From an uncultured Lentisphaeria bacterium (GTDB taxonomy: Bacteria; Verrucomicrobiota; Lentisphaeria; Oligosphaerales; Oligosphaeraceae), in the NCBI GenBank assembly GCA_934661755.1, contig CAKUJM010000047.1:1-21398 (forward strand): DNA of 21,398 bases, in the 5' to 3' direction. The first letter of the stretch is position 1. Every line of letters begins with the position of its first letter. Shown piece after piece: positions 1 to 7,130 of this stretch. The notes beneath the pieces are model-generated. The model saw nothing but the letters and a program-made list of their open reading frames with translations, was not told where the DNA came from and did no database searches. A program made the position numbers and the translations under genes.

Positions 1-120
1 CCGGAAAAAGAGCCGGAAAAAGAGCCGGAAAAAGAGCCGGAAAAAGAGCCGGAAAAAGAGCCGGAAAAAGAGCCGGAGGAAAAGCCGGAAAAAGAGCCGG
101 AGGAAAAGCCGGAGGAAGAA
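1..120 (+). repeat. 12-bp tandem repeat coding for Pro-Glu-Lys-Glu
   Basis: The unit ccggaaaaagag is repeated about ten times with in-frame variants (ccggaggaaaag, ccggaggaagaa). Each unit encodes PEKE or PEEK/PEEE, giving a highly charged, probably extended spacer. The first seven units are identical, which suggests recent expansion or frequent length change. The array continues past the left edge of the window. Confidence 0.9.
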
Positions 121-387
121 TTGGCCAATCTCCGGAAACAGCTCGACAACCTCACCAGCCAGGTCGCGTCGCTCCAGAACCAGCTCGCGAAGGCGCAGGC
201 CGCCAACCGGAAGCTCTCTCCGGGATTCCGCGCCGCATCCTCCGACGCCGCGCAGAAGCCGCAGGACTTCCACGCCGCACTGGCAAATCTGCGCCAGGCG
301 CACCCCGGGATGTCCTATGACGACGCCTTCTGCATGACCGCCAGGAAACACCCCGATCTCTACAATTCCCTCCGTAATCACCCCTAA
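1..387 (+). CDS. C-terminal part of a phage scaffold/head-maturation protease-like protein (5' end outside window)
   Basis: The reading frame is open from base 1 and runs to TAA at 385-387, so this is the end of a longer protein and the TTG at 121 need not be its start. The visible 128 residues begin with about 40 residues of PEKE/PEEK repeats. A Leu/Gln-rich segment that looks like a coiled coil follows (LANLRKQLDNL onward), and the end is a short helical domain with HPGMSYDDAF and HPDLYNSL. The position directly before the major capsid gene, the charged low-complexity spacer and the coiled coil are what one expects of a scaffolding protein or the C-terminal tail of a prohead protease. The catalytic part, if any, is not visible, so the role rests on inference from gene order. 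Confidence 0.6.
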   Translation, partial: PEKEPEKEPEKEPEKEPEKEPEKEPEEKPEKEPEEKPEEELANLRKQLDNLTSQVASLQNQLAKAQAANRKLSPGFRAASSDAAQKPQDFHAALANLRQAHPGMSYDDAFCMTARKHPDLYNSLRNHP

Positions 388-404
388 AATAAGGACTACC
401 CGCA

Positions 405-1334
405 ATGGCTACCATCCGCCCCGATCTCCAGGCCGCCGAGTTCAAGCGCCCGCCGTTCCTCACTGACATCATCCTGCCGCCGCTCATGAAGGAGCAGATC
501 GCCGGCACCCTCTACTACCAGAAGGTCCTCGCCGACAACGATGCGCAGTCCGGACGCGCCCACGCCGAGACCATCGGCACCATCACCGAACACATCGTGG
601 CCGCCAGCACCAAGACCTTCTCCTGCGAGGAAGTCCGCGACCGCCAGAAGATGAGCTACACCCAGGTCAAAGGCTACGCCGACTTGCTCCATGCCGAGCT
701 GGCGATGGCCCGCCGCGCCAAGCGCGCCTGGTTCAACAAGATCGAAACCGCCACCGCAAAGGCCCTGCTCGGCGCCGCTTCGCCGCTCGACCTGACCGGA
801 TCCACCGCCGACATCCCCGGCGACATCGAAAACGCCGTCGCCGAACTCCAGGACAAGGCCCCCGGAAAGATCGCGCTGGTCCTCTCCTCCCGCAACTTCA
901 CCAAGCTGAAGGCCAATGACTCCATCAAGGACCGCATGAAGAACACCGGCGTGGTCGTCGGCGCCGGCGGAGACCCCCGGATGGTCACCGCCGAACAGCT
1001 GGCCGCCATCCTCGGAGTCGATCAGCTGCTGATCGGACCAAATGACGTCTGGTTCGCGGCCATGAAGAAGAATCCGACCGCCAGCGGCGGATCCGATGGC
1101 TTCGACTACCAGGGCAACGCCGCGCTGGTGGTCCTCCCCGATGAGGCCACCGAACCGGCCGAGGAAATCCAGCTGGGACGGACCATCTACTACAAGTGGT
1201 CCAGCGATGGCGATTTCTACGTCTGCGAGTCCTATCACGAGGACAAGGTGGACGCCGATTGCGTCGATGTCAAGGGTCTGGTCGATTCCCAGATCCTCAA
1301 CGCCGACCTCTGCAAGACCGTCAAGCTCTTCTAA
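405..1334 (+). CDS. Phage major capsid protein, HK97-fold type
   Basis: The 309-aa product is the probable shell subunit of the head. It has the usual layout of HK97-fold capsid proteins of this class. An N-terminal segment (FLTDIILPPL, about residues 21-30) is followed by a beta-rich E-loop-like region with TKTFSCEEVRDRQKMSY. A long alpha helix around residues 100-120 follows (LAMARRAKRAWFNKIETATA). The P-domain-like stretch reads IALVLSSRNFTKLKANDSIKDRMKNT, written here only as a landmark, and then VTAEQLAAILGVDQLLIG, a familiar pattern in these proteins. The start is supported by an AAGGA Shine-Dalgarno nine bases upstream. It lies between the scaffold-like gene and the head-completion genes. 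Family assignment is by recognition of pattern, not a search. Confidence 0.8.
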   Translation: MATIRPDLQAAEFKRPPFLTDIILPPLMKEQIAGTLYYQKVLADNDAQSGRAHAETIGTITEHIVAASTKTFSCEEVRDRQKMSYTQVKGYADLLHAELAMARRAKRAWFNKIETATAKALLGAASPLDLTGSTADIPGDIENAVAELQDKAPGKIALVLSSRNFTKLKANDSIKDRMKNTGVVVGAGGDPRMVTAEQLAAILGVDQLLIGPNDVWFAAMKKNPTASGGSDGFDYQGNAALVVLPDEATEPAEEIQLGRTIYYKWSSDGDFYVCESYHEDKVDADCVDVKGLVDSQILNADLCKTVKLF

Positions 1335-1342
1335 CCACCCCG

Positions 1343-1361
1343 CCACCCGGCGGACGGGTGG
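1343..1361 (+). other. GC-rich stem-loop after the capsid gene
   Basis: A perfect 7-bp stem (ccacccg / cgggtgg) with a five-base loop lies nine bases after the capsid stop codon. No T-run follows, so it is not a standard terminator. It could stabilise the capsid mRNA or partly reduce downstream transcription, as seen after highly expressed capsid genes. Function is inferred only from position. Confidence 0.45.
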
Positions 1362-1407
1362 GCCTCCCCCGGACACCTCCCGCCACCCGCCCGCCGGGCT
1401 TTCCGCC

Positions 1408-1728
1408 ATGCCATTCGATTTTCTTGCCAAGGACGCCGCCGAACTGCTGCTGCAGGACGGATTATGCATCACCGCCACCTGGGACAAAAACCAAATAAAA
1501 GGCGTCAGGTCCACCCTGAAAAGGCAGGATGCGGCAACCCTTTCCGGCAGCATGTACCACTACGATTTCTCGCTGCTGGTCCCCGCTTCCGAATTGGCGG
1601 CGTTCCCATTGCCGCCCGAGCCATTGCGCGATTCCTTCACCATCGATGGAACCGCGCATCTGATTCTGGCCGTAGATAAGGACGTGGCCGGAAACTGCCG
1701 ATTCCATCTCGGAGCACAATACGGATGA
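1408..1728 (+). CDS. Small head-completion / head-tail joining protein
   Basis: This encodes a 106-aa protein. I chose the ATG at 1408 because the frame upstream reads through non-protein-like sequence overlapping the capsid gene. The start has little Shine-Dalgarno support. The C-terminal half is rich in predicted beta strands (MYHYDFSLLVP, DSFTIDGTAHLILAVD), similar in size and style to small head-closure proteins such as lambda gpFII, which cap the filled head and receive the tail. It overlaps the next gene by four bases (ATGA), indicating translational coupling. Assignment depends on gene order and size. No diagnostic motif is visible. Confidence 0.55.
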   Translation: MPFDFLAKDAAELLLQDGLCITATWDKNQIKGVRSTLKRQDAATLSGSMYHYDFSLLVPASELAAFPLPPEPLRDSFTIDGTAHLILAVDKDVAGNCRFHLGAQYG

Positions 1729-2414
1729 TTAGATTCGACCTCAATGGATTGCGCGAAATCCTCGAGTACTACGCAGAACTCAAGGAAATCCCGCTCTCAA
1801 AGGTCCTCCGAAACGCCGCCAAGGACTTCGTCCAGGCGGCATACGGGAAAGGCGACATGACCACGCCCGTGGCCGAAAAAATCGCGAAGAACCCCTGGGC
1901 GCTCGTGCCCGGAAAAGGCAGCATGCAGGGAAAAGGCGTCTATGTCCGCCTGGATTCATTGGACGCGAAGGCGCAGCGACGGCTGGAGAAATTCCGCCTC
2001 GCCAAACCCATGCGAGGATTCGCGCGATCGATGTTCATCCCCGTCATGCGCGAACTGGAGTTCAAGCAGAAAAAGCCGCCGCAGGCCGCGCCGCTGGATA
2101 AAATCCGCCGCGGATTCTCATTCTACGCGCACAAATCCGCAGATGCGTTCGCCGCCGACATCGAAGGCGAACGCGCCAGACGCCAGGCCGCCGGACGCCG
2201 CGAGCCATATTCGCAGCGCCGGATCGTCGGAGACGCCGCACACCCCGGAATCGAGGTCACCATCCGCGAGCCGTCGCTGTCGCTGCACCCGGAATGGCAG
2301 GAAAATGCCGCCAAAAAAGGGTACGCGCTGGCATCGCAGCGACTCGCCAGGGATCTCATCAAAACCATCAGGTCCAAACACCCAAAAATGGGCGTCCCAA
2401 ACTCCAATATCTAG
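1725..2414 (+). CDS. HK97 gp10-like neck / tail-completion protein
   Basis: The product is 229 aa. Its N-terminus (LRNAAKDFVQAAY, about residues 29-41) resembles the helix at the start of HK97 gp10-type tail-completion proteins, which sit at the head-tail interface. The middle is basic and rich in Lys/Arg/Pro. The C-terminus has a second helical Lys/Arg-rich segment (ASQRLARDLIKTIRSKH). It is about twice as long as a typical gp10 family member, so part of it is unexplained. It is coupled to the preceding gene by a 4-bp overlap, and the next ATG directly follows its stop. It could instead be another neck protein. Confidence 0.5.
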   Translation: MIRFDLNGLREILEYYAELKEIPLSKVLRNAAKDFVQAAYGKGDMTTPVAEKIAKNPWALVPGKGSMQGKGVYVRLDSLDAKAQRRLEKFRLAKPMRGFARSMFIPVMRELEFKQKKPPQAAPLDKIRRGFSFYAHKSADAFAADIEGERARRQAAGRREPYSQRRIVGDAAHPGIEVTIREPSLSLHPEWQENAAKKGYALASQRLARDLIKTIRSKHPKMGVPNSNI

Positions 2415-2861
2415 ATGACCACCACCGAAGCCTTCCAGAACCTCCTGATCGATTCGCTGTCCGCCAACGCCAAGCTGGCGCCGCTGGCGGAGGCCGGGCA
2501 GATCCGCGCCGTCACCGACCAGGCCGACCCCAAAATCGGCCCGGCGGCCATCGTCGTGGATGTCACCGACAAGGGCGCGCACCTCGGACTGCCCGGAAGA
2601 ATCCTGCTGGATTTCGACGCCGCGGTATCCGTGCGCACCTCACTGGCGGATGACGTGGACTGCAGCGCGTACAACACCCTGATCCAGGGCGTAGAGGAAA
2701 CGCTGGCCGCGCTGCCGATCGACACCGCGCAAACCGGCGGATTCACCATCCTGCACGCCTCGGCCTGGCATTACGCCGGACTGGAGGTGGATGGATTCTA
2801 CCGCTACAATTCCCTCACCGCGACTTTTCTGATCCTCAACAATCCACCCAACACACCCTAG
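2415..2861 (+). CDS. Tail-terminator-like protein (gpU/minor tail type)
   Basis: The 148-aa protein has an N-terminal helix (FQNLLIDSLSANAKLAPLAE) followed by alternating strands and a helix (YNTLIQGVEETLAALP), then a C-terminal strand pair ending YRYNSLTATFLIL. This alpha/beta layout and size fit the tail terminator proteins that stop tail-tube growth and dock the tail to the neck. The location between the gp10-like gene and the tail tube candidate is the usual one. The start codon abuts the stop of the previous gene. The sequence has no signature motif, so the role is inferred from order and predicted secondary structure. Confidence 0.55.
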   Translation: MTTTEAFQNLLIDSLSANAKLAPLAEAGQIRAVTDQADPKIGPAAIVVDVTDKGAHLGLPGRILLDFDAAVSVRTSLADDVDCSAYNTLIQGVEETLAALPIDTAQTGGFTILHASAWHYAGLEVDGFYRYNSLTATFLILNNPPNTP

Positions 2862-2879
2862 CATAGGACACACCACGCC

Positions 2880-3314
2880 ATGGCTACCTATAAAGTCGGC
2901 ACCCTCAAAATCGCTGATGCGGTCTCCGGACTGATCATGCAGGACTGTAACATCTCGATGGAGGCGGATGAAGCCCAGGTCAAGGACGAAAACGGCAACG
3001 TCGCATACCTCCAGTACTACAACCACCGCGCCGTCGCATCCATCAACGCCGTGATCCCCAAGGGCTCCGCCGTGCCGATCATCGGCGCAACCGTCGAAAT
3101 CAAGGGCGTCACCCTCCCTTCCCCCGCCGCCGATGGCTCGATGACCTCCGCCAACGTCACCATCTCCACCGACAACACCGCCGGAACCGCCGTCGAGTTC
3201 GTGGTCACATCCTCGCAGATCACTTCCTCGAACTCCGACGTGGACAAGTACACCCTCACCGCCACCCGCTTCCTGGAAAACGGCCTCGGCGCAGTGAAGA
3301 CCGCATCGGCATAG
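2880..3314 (+). CDS. Major tail tube protein candidate
   Basis: The 144-aa protein is almost entirely beta-prone, with many Thr, Val and Ser residues (GTLKIADAVSGLIMQDCNIS; GATVEIKGVTLP; ANVTISTD) and a C-terminal KYTLTATRFLENGLG segment. This is the appearance of a tail tube subunit, the most abundant tail protein. It comes immediately before the chaperone-like gene and ahead of the tape measure gene, as in siphophages. An AGGA element lies eleven bases upstream of ATG, and the short spacer before the gene (2862-2879) does not contain a terminator. Confidence 0.6.
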   Translation: MATYKVGTLKIADAVSGLIMQDCNISMEADEAQVKDENGNVAYLQYYNHRAVASINAVIPKGSAVPIIGATVEIKGVTLPSPAADGSMTSANVTISTDNTAGTAVEFVVTSSQITSSNSDVDKYTLTATRFLENGLGAVKTASA

Positions 3315-3318
3315 GCAC

Positions 3319-3831
3319 ATGCCCGACCGCCGGAACATCCCCGACTTCGTCGATGTGAAGCCGCTGCATTCCCCGCGGATGATCCGCGAGGAGGCGGCGG
3401 CCATGATCGGACAGGCCGATGTCGCCGTCACCCCCGGACAGCTCATGCGCCTCTGGCTGGATGATTCGCCATTCGTCACCGGACAATATGACGACATCAC
3501 CCCCGAGGCGCTGGCGTCCGCACGCGAAATCCTCGCCGAGGACGACGCCACGCCCGAGGAAATCGTGAACGCCATCTCCACCGCCATCAGGCCGTTCGCA
3601 ATCATCGAAAACCCGCCCGACCAGAAACGCCACGCCGACTACTCCGGATTCTGCCCCGAATGGCTCGCCGACCTCTACGCCGCATGCAATGACTGCGGAG
3701 CCATCGCCTGGGATGACTTCCTCTGGAAAATCCCGATGGCCACCGCCGCCCACCTGCTGGCCGCGTCACATCGCCGAAATGGCGGAACTACCGCCAGACC
3801 GCTCGACTGGAAGGGAATGCAGGAACGCTAG
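3319..3831 (+). CDS. Tail assembly chaperone-like protein
   Basis: The product is 170 aa. The N-terminal two thirds is acidic and helical (VTPGQLMRLWLDDSPFVTGQ; ITPEALASAREILAED; PEEIVNAISTAI). The C-terminal part (AWDDFLWKIPMATAAHLLAA) resembles the end of proteins that bind the tape measure protein during tail assembly. The location upstream of the tape measure gene fits. In many phages this function is made as two proteins by a programmed frameshift. Here a single frame covers both parts and I see no convincing slippery heptamer. Its TAG stop shares four bases with the stop codon of the opposite-strand gene that follows. Confidence 0.5.
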   Translation: MPDRRNIPDFVDVKPLHSPRMIREEAAAMIGQADVAVTPGQLMRLWLDDSPFVTGQYDDITPEALASAREILAEDDATPEEIVNAISTAIRPFAIIENPPDQKRHADYSGFCPEWLADLYAACNDCGAIAWDDFLWKIPMATAAHLLAASHRRNGGTTARPLDWKGMQER

Positions 3832-4067
3832 CCTAGCACATGGCCGATGTACTTCGCCAATAGGTAGAGTATGCCTATTGCAGTGGGGAATGCCACAATA
3901 AAAAAAATAATCCCCTTCCCCATTATCTTCCAATCAGTCCGAGAAATGCCATAGTTGAGGTAGTTTTTCTCTATGCTCCCCGGTGGCGTGTAATTGAATT
4001 TCCTCCAGAGGATGACACTCAGGACAATCCCGATAAACGTCAAGACACCGACTTCCCAAGTACTCAT
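3828..4067 (-). CDS. Small two-helix membrane protein on opposite strand (moron-like)
   Basis: The 79-aa product has two hydrophobic segments, at about residues 4-22 (WEVGVLTFIGIVLSVILW) and about residues 51-75 (GIIFFIVAFPTAIGILYLLA). A short polar loop (TPPGSIEKNYLNYGISRTDW) joins them. The start at 4067 is preceded, on the minus strand, by a perfect AGGAGG with a 7-base spacer, the best ribosome site in the phage part, so the longer frame from 4106 is unlikely. It is richer in A/T than its neighbours and is placed against the direction of the tail genes. Phages often carry such independently expressed cargo genes for superinfection exclusion or host benefit. I do not recognise a family, so the function is unknown. 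Confidence 0.7.
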   Translation of the reverse strand: MSTWEVGVLTFIGIVLSVILWRKFNYTPPGSIEKNYLNYGISRTDWKIMGKGIIFFIVAFPTAIGILYLLAKYIGHVLG

Positions 4068-4111
4068 CTTCCAGCCTCCTCTGCCAGATTGCAATAACAG
4101 TGACACTGCCT

Positions 4112-4120
4112 TACTATAAT
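4112..4120 (-). promoter_or_regulatory. Possible -10 element for the opposite-strand membrane protein gene
   Basis: Reading the minus strand, TATAGT (revcomp of 4113-4118) lies about 45 bases upstream of the start at 4067 and could be a -10 box. A clear -35 box at the right distance is lacking (TTGATT is present but with a spacer of only 14). The same bases read TATAAT on the plus strand (4115-4120), overlapping the tape measure ATG. Support is weak. Confidence 0.3.
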
Positions 4121-6011
4121 GTCCGAACAGAAAATCAACATCACCCTAACCGCTGACAACAGCGACCTGAAAAAGGCAGTCGAGGACAGCACCAACAAGC
4201 TTCTGCATCTCGGGGAGAGCGGCCAGAAAGCAATGGATCGCACCGCCAGCGCCACCGAGCAGATGGCGGCGCAGATGAGCGAATCCAAGGGCGCCATAGA
4301 CCAGGTCAGGGAGGCCATCGAAGCCACGGGGAAGGCGACCGCCCAGGCCGCGCAGGATATCAACGACTTTAACGAGAAACTGAAAAACGAAAAAGAATCA
4401 AAACAGTTACAAAAAAATTTTAAGGATGCGTTTGCCAAAATCGGAGCTGAAACCATCAAGCTTGCCAAGGACGCATTCCAAGGCGCATACGAGGAGTTGC
4501 TGAAAGTCGGCGAGGCCGCCGACAAGATCGGCATGTCCGTAAATGGCTTTCAGGTGCTCCGGAAGGCGGCGCAGGACACCCGGGAAGACCTCGGCACCGT
4601 CACCGCCGCCGTGCAGAATGTCGGCAAGCAGGCGCTCTCCGCGCTCTCCGGAGACTCCGGAGCCATCGGCGCCTTTGCGCGGCTGGGCATCTCCATCGAC
4701 GAACTAAGGGGCAAGAATCCTGAACAGCTCTTCGACCTGGTCACCTCCGCCTGCCACGCCCTCGGCGATTCCATTGACGGACCGGACGGCGTGGCCGCAA
4801 AGACCAGGATCTTCGGCGACAGCTTCAAGGACCTCAACGGATTCGTCGGCAAATACCGCGAAATGACCGACGGCGGACTCCAGGGCGCATTCTCCGAAGA
4901 GGCCGTCCGACAGGCACAGGAACTGCAGCGAGGCATCGACGACCTCAAGGCCGCGCTGATCGCCATCGCCGCCGATACCGGATTTGTCAATTGGCTCAAT
5001 GGCGTCGTCAATTCCCTCCGTGATGTCGCCGGACTTAAAAAGCTCATCAGCGAAACCAGGGATACCATCCACGACCGCGGCAAGGAACACAACGAGAACC
5101 TCTCATGGTGGAGGAGGACTGGCGCGCTCGTCGTCGATGCGTTCAACCCCATTGGATACTTGCAGCGTGGCGGAAACTACGTCGCCAACAAGCTCTTCGG
5201 CGCTGAACAGGCGTTCGGCCGCTCTACCGGCCAATGGTTGTTCGGCTATCAGAAGGAAGGTGTGGATTTCTACTCCGATGCGCCGACAGACGACGAACTG
5301 GGCAAGTCAAGGAATCGCCAGGCGAAATACGCCGCCGAACGCAGCCAGCGGCAGCAGAACATCCAGCAGTACCAGCAGAACCCGGACGCCTATCTGGCCG
5401 AATACGGCGGCAAGACCGCGCAGGACGCCATCGAAAAGCAGCAGGCGGACGCCACGAAAAGGGCGCTGTCAGACGCCGAGCGCACCTATGACGCCGCCAA
5501 ACGGCGCCTGGAATCCGCAAACCGCCAGATCGACGCCATCGAGGCCGCCGCCGAACAGCAGCGCGAGGCCGCATACATCGCCAAAAAGTCCGCGAATGTG
5601 GACAAAAAGTCGGCAAAGCTGGAAAAATTCGACTTCCAGCCCATCAAACGCCGCAAAAATGCCCGCCTCGATGCAGGAATCGCCCAAAAGCTCGAACTGG
5701 AGGCCGCCGGAGAAAAAGTGAAATTCACCCGCGAGGAAAAACGGCGGATGCGCCGCCGCCAAAAGGCCGCCGACGCCCTCGAAAAGGCGCAGAAGGAGCT
5801 GGCCAGGGCACAGGAAGAGCAAAAACAACGCGCCGAACAGAAAAAGCAGGACGCGTACGCCGCCGCAAAAAAGGAACAGCAGGCCGCTGTCAAGGCGCAG
5901 TCCGACGCCGCGCAGAAGCTGGCCGCCCTCACCAGCCAGTCCAACGAAAAACTCACCCAGATCGCCTCCGGCATCCAGGAACTGGCCGGACGCATCTACA
6001 TCGTGAAATAA
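4119..6011 (+). CDS. Tail tape measure protein
   Basis: The 630-aa protein would set tail length and help DNA exit. The N-terminus (SEQKINITLTADNSDLKKAV) is a typical tape measure opening. Residues about 25-130 are helical and coiled. The region with NPEQLFDLVTSACHAL and AAKTRIFGDSFKDLNGF (about residues 190-245) matches the conserved core seen in many tape measure proteins. From about residue 390 to 610 it is a long Ala/Lys/Gln/Glu-rich coiled coil. No membrane-spanning segment or peptidase domain is obvious. The length predicts a rather short tail. It lacks a recognisable Shine-Dalgarno sequence and is separated from upstream tail genes by the opposite-strand insert, so how it is expressed is unclear. 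Confidence 0.8.
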   Translation: MSEQKINITLTADNSDLKKAVEDSTNKLLHLGESGQKAMDRTASATEQMAAQMSESKGAIDQVREAIEATGKATAQAAQDINDFNEKLKNEKESKQLQKNFKDAFAKIGAETIKLAKDAFQGAYEELLKVGEAADKIGMSVNGFQVLRKAAQDTREDLGTVTAAVQNVGKQALSALSGDSGAIGAFARLGISIDELRGKNPEQLFDLVTSACHALGDSIDGPDGVAAKTRIFGDSFKDLNGFVGKYREMTDGGLQGAFSEEAVRQAQELQRGIDDLKAALIAIAADTGFVNWLNGVVNSLRDVAGLKKLISETRDTIHDRGKEHNENLSWWRRTGALVVDAFNPIGYLQRGGNYVANKLFGAEQAFGRSTGQWLFGYQKEGVDFYSDAPTDDELGKSRNRQAKYAAERSQRQQNIQQYQQNPDAYLAEYGGKTAQDAIEKQQADATKRALSDAERTYDAAKRRLESANRQIDAIEAAAEQQREAAYIAKKSANVDKKSAKLEKFDFQPIKRRKNARLDAGIAQKLELEAAGEKVKFTREEKRRMRRRQKAADALEKAQKELARAQEEQKQRAEQKKQDAYAAAKKEQQAAVKAQSDAAQKLAALTSQSNEKLTQIASGIQELAGRIYIVK

Positions 6012-6033
6012 TTCCGCCTCCGTATATAAGGGT

Positions 6034-6543
6034 ATGGCAACGCCGAACGTAAACCAGAACATTACACCGCTGGTGCTCTGCAACGAGACCGCATCGCTGG
6101 AGTATAAGGAAAACACCCTCTATACCAACCAGCGATCCAAAAAGCTGGGTTCTCTGAACAACTCGGCCGGACAGTACAGCGGCATCGGGACCGTGTATCT
6201 GGCCGACACCGTGAAGCAGTACCTGCAGCGCGCCGCCATCACTAGGACATACAAATGCCACTTGGCCACCGGCGCATCACGACCAGCCGCACCGATGGCG
6301 GGTTTGGGAGGCGGGTGGTGCTGCACGAAGCAAATCATCGACCGTGAGTACGGCCAGCCGCTCAGCGACATCTACACCGAAATCTGGGAATACCTCTCCG
6401 AATGGACCGTATACCGTCAGGAAGTCATCAAGGCGGATCTGGAAAAGGCCACGCAAAATGCGGTAAAGGAAGCCCAAAAATGGGCGGACGCCGCATGGAG
6501 GGCAGGAAACGGAATGCCCGACCCCGGAGTATGGTTGAGGTAA
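6034..6543 (+). CDS. Distal tail-region protein of unknown function
   Basis: The 169-aa protein has no family I recognise. Its central part contains a Gly-rich Cys pair (GLGGGWCCTKQ, about residues 88-98) and an aromatic acidic stretch (YTEIWEYLSEWTVYRQE). A Lys/Ala-rich helix follows (EKATQNAVKEAQKWADAAW). It comes directly after the tape measure gene, where distal tail or tail-tip proteins are usually encoded, and it is one base upstream of the collagen-like gene. A structural tail-tip role is a positional inference only. Confidence 0.55.
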   Translation: MATPNVNQNITPLVLCNETASLEYKENTLYTNQRSKKLGSLNNSAGQYSGIGTVYLADTVKQYLQRAAITRTYKCHLATGASRPAAPMAGLGGGWCCTKQIIDREYGQPLSDIYTEIWEYLSEWTVYRQEVIKADLEKATQNAVKEAQKWADAAWRAGNGMPDPGVWLR

Positions 6544-6544
6544 A

Positions 6545-7075
6545 ATGGCAGACATCCCCGTAAAATTCCTTGAAGAGGCCAACGCCATCCCCGGCGCCGT
6601 CACCTTCAATGACGTCGTGAGAGTGCTGAAATACCTCTCCAGCTCCTCCGGAATAATCATCGGCATCAACCGCCACGGCGGATTGCAAATCGATCTCGAC
6701 TGGGGAATGATCCAGGGCGCAGTGCAGTCCGCTGTCGACGCCGCAATAGATCCCGCAACCGGGCAAACCGTCGTTACCATCAACGGCGAACCCGCCATTG
6801 TCTTGCCAAAGGGAACCGGCACGGGCGACGGCCAACCTGGCGGCGACGGCCAACCTGGCGGCGACGGCCAACCTGGTGCCGACGGCCAACCTGGCGGCGA
6901 CGGCCAACCTGGTGCCGACGGCCAACCTGGCGGCGACGGCCAACCTGGTGCCGACGGCCAACCTGGCAAACTGATCCTGTCGCCGTCGGAAATACCGGGA
7001 TACAGCACCAACGGCATCTACGTCCGTGCCATCGTGAACGGCGAGGAAAGATACCTCGAAGTAGGGAACTGCTGA
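6545..7075 (+). CDS. Collagen-like phage structural protein
   Basis: The product is 176 aa. The N-terminal domain (about residues 1-90) starts with VKFLEEANAIPGAVTFNDVV. Next come 15 uninterrupted Gly-X-Y triplets of alternating GQP and GGD/GAD (residues 96-140), then a small C-terminal domain (LSPSEIPGYSTNGIYVRAIV). Gly-X-Y runs form collagen triple helices in phage tail fibres and decoration proteins, so this is probably a trimeric stalk. GAGG is located just before the start. It is unlikely to be a chance low-complexity sequence because every third residue in the run is Gly and the frame is preserved. Confidence 0.75.
   Translation: MADIPVKFLEEANAIPGAVTFNDVVRVLKYLSSSSGIIIGINRHGGLQIDLDWGMIQGAVQSAVDAAIDPATGQTVVTINGEPAIVLPKGTGTGDGQPGGDGQPGGDGQPGADGQPGGDGQPGADGQPGGDGQPGADGQPGKLILSPSEIPGYSTNGIYVRAIVNGEERYLEVGNC
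6830..6964 (+). repeat. 18-bp tandem repeat encoding collagen triplets
   Basis: The array uses ggcgacggccaacctggc or ggtgccgacggccaacct type units, about 7.5 copies, each coding for GQP plus GGD or GAD. Only the Gly-Ala versus Gly-Gly position varies. Near-identity of the units suggests recent expansion and likely length variation between strains. Confidence 0.9.
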
Positions 7076-7096
7076 ACTGGCCGTGTGCGCCACGCA

Positions 7097-7112
7097 AAGG
7101 CGATGGCGCCTT
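7097..7112 (+). other. Stem-loop in the gap before the 798-aa gene
   Basis: The sequence aaggcg-atgg-cgcctt forms a perfect 6-bp stem with a four-base loop. It lies in the 55-base gap between the collagen-like gene and the ATG at 7131, followed by a ccatcatc direct repeat. There is no T-run, so a terminator is unlikely. The downstream ATG has no visible Shine-Dalgarno sequence, so the hairpin could affect its translation. Confidence 0.35.
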
Positions 7113-7130
7113 CCATCATCCCATCATCCA

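Noticed and set aside
396..1553. Long minus-strand reading frame of 385 codons under the capsid gene
   Set aside because: It is a shadow of the capsid frame: GC-rich wobble positions leave the opposite strand open. Its translation is Gly/Val/Asp-rich with no domain, and it conflicts with the clear capsid gene.
2640..3605. 321-codon minus-strand frame across three tail genes
   Set aside because: It spans three well-formed, closely spaced plus-strand genes and has low-complexity composition, so it is a shadow.
3689..3901. Possible programmed frameshift extension of the chaperone-like gene
   Set aside because: The alternative frame runs past the stop, but its sequence lacks chaperone-like features, no slippery heptamer is seen, and it overlaps the opposite-strand gene.
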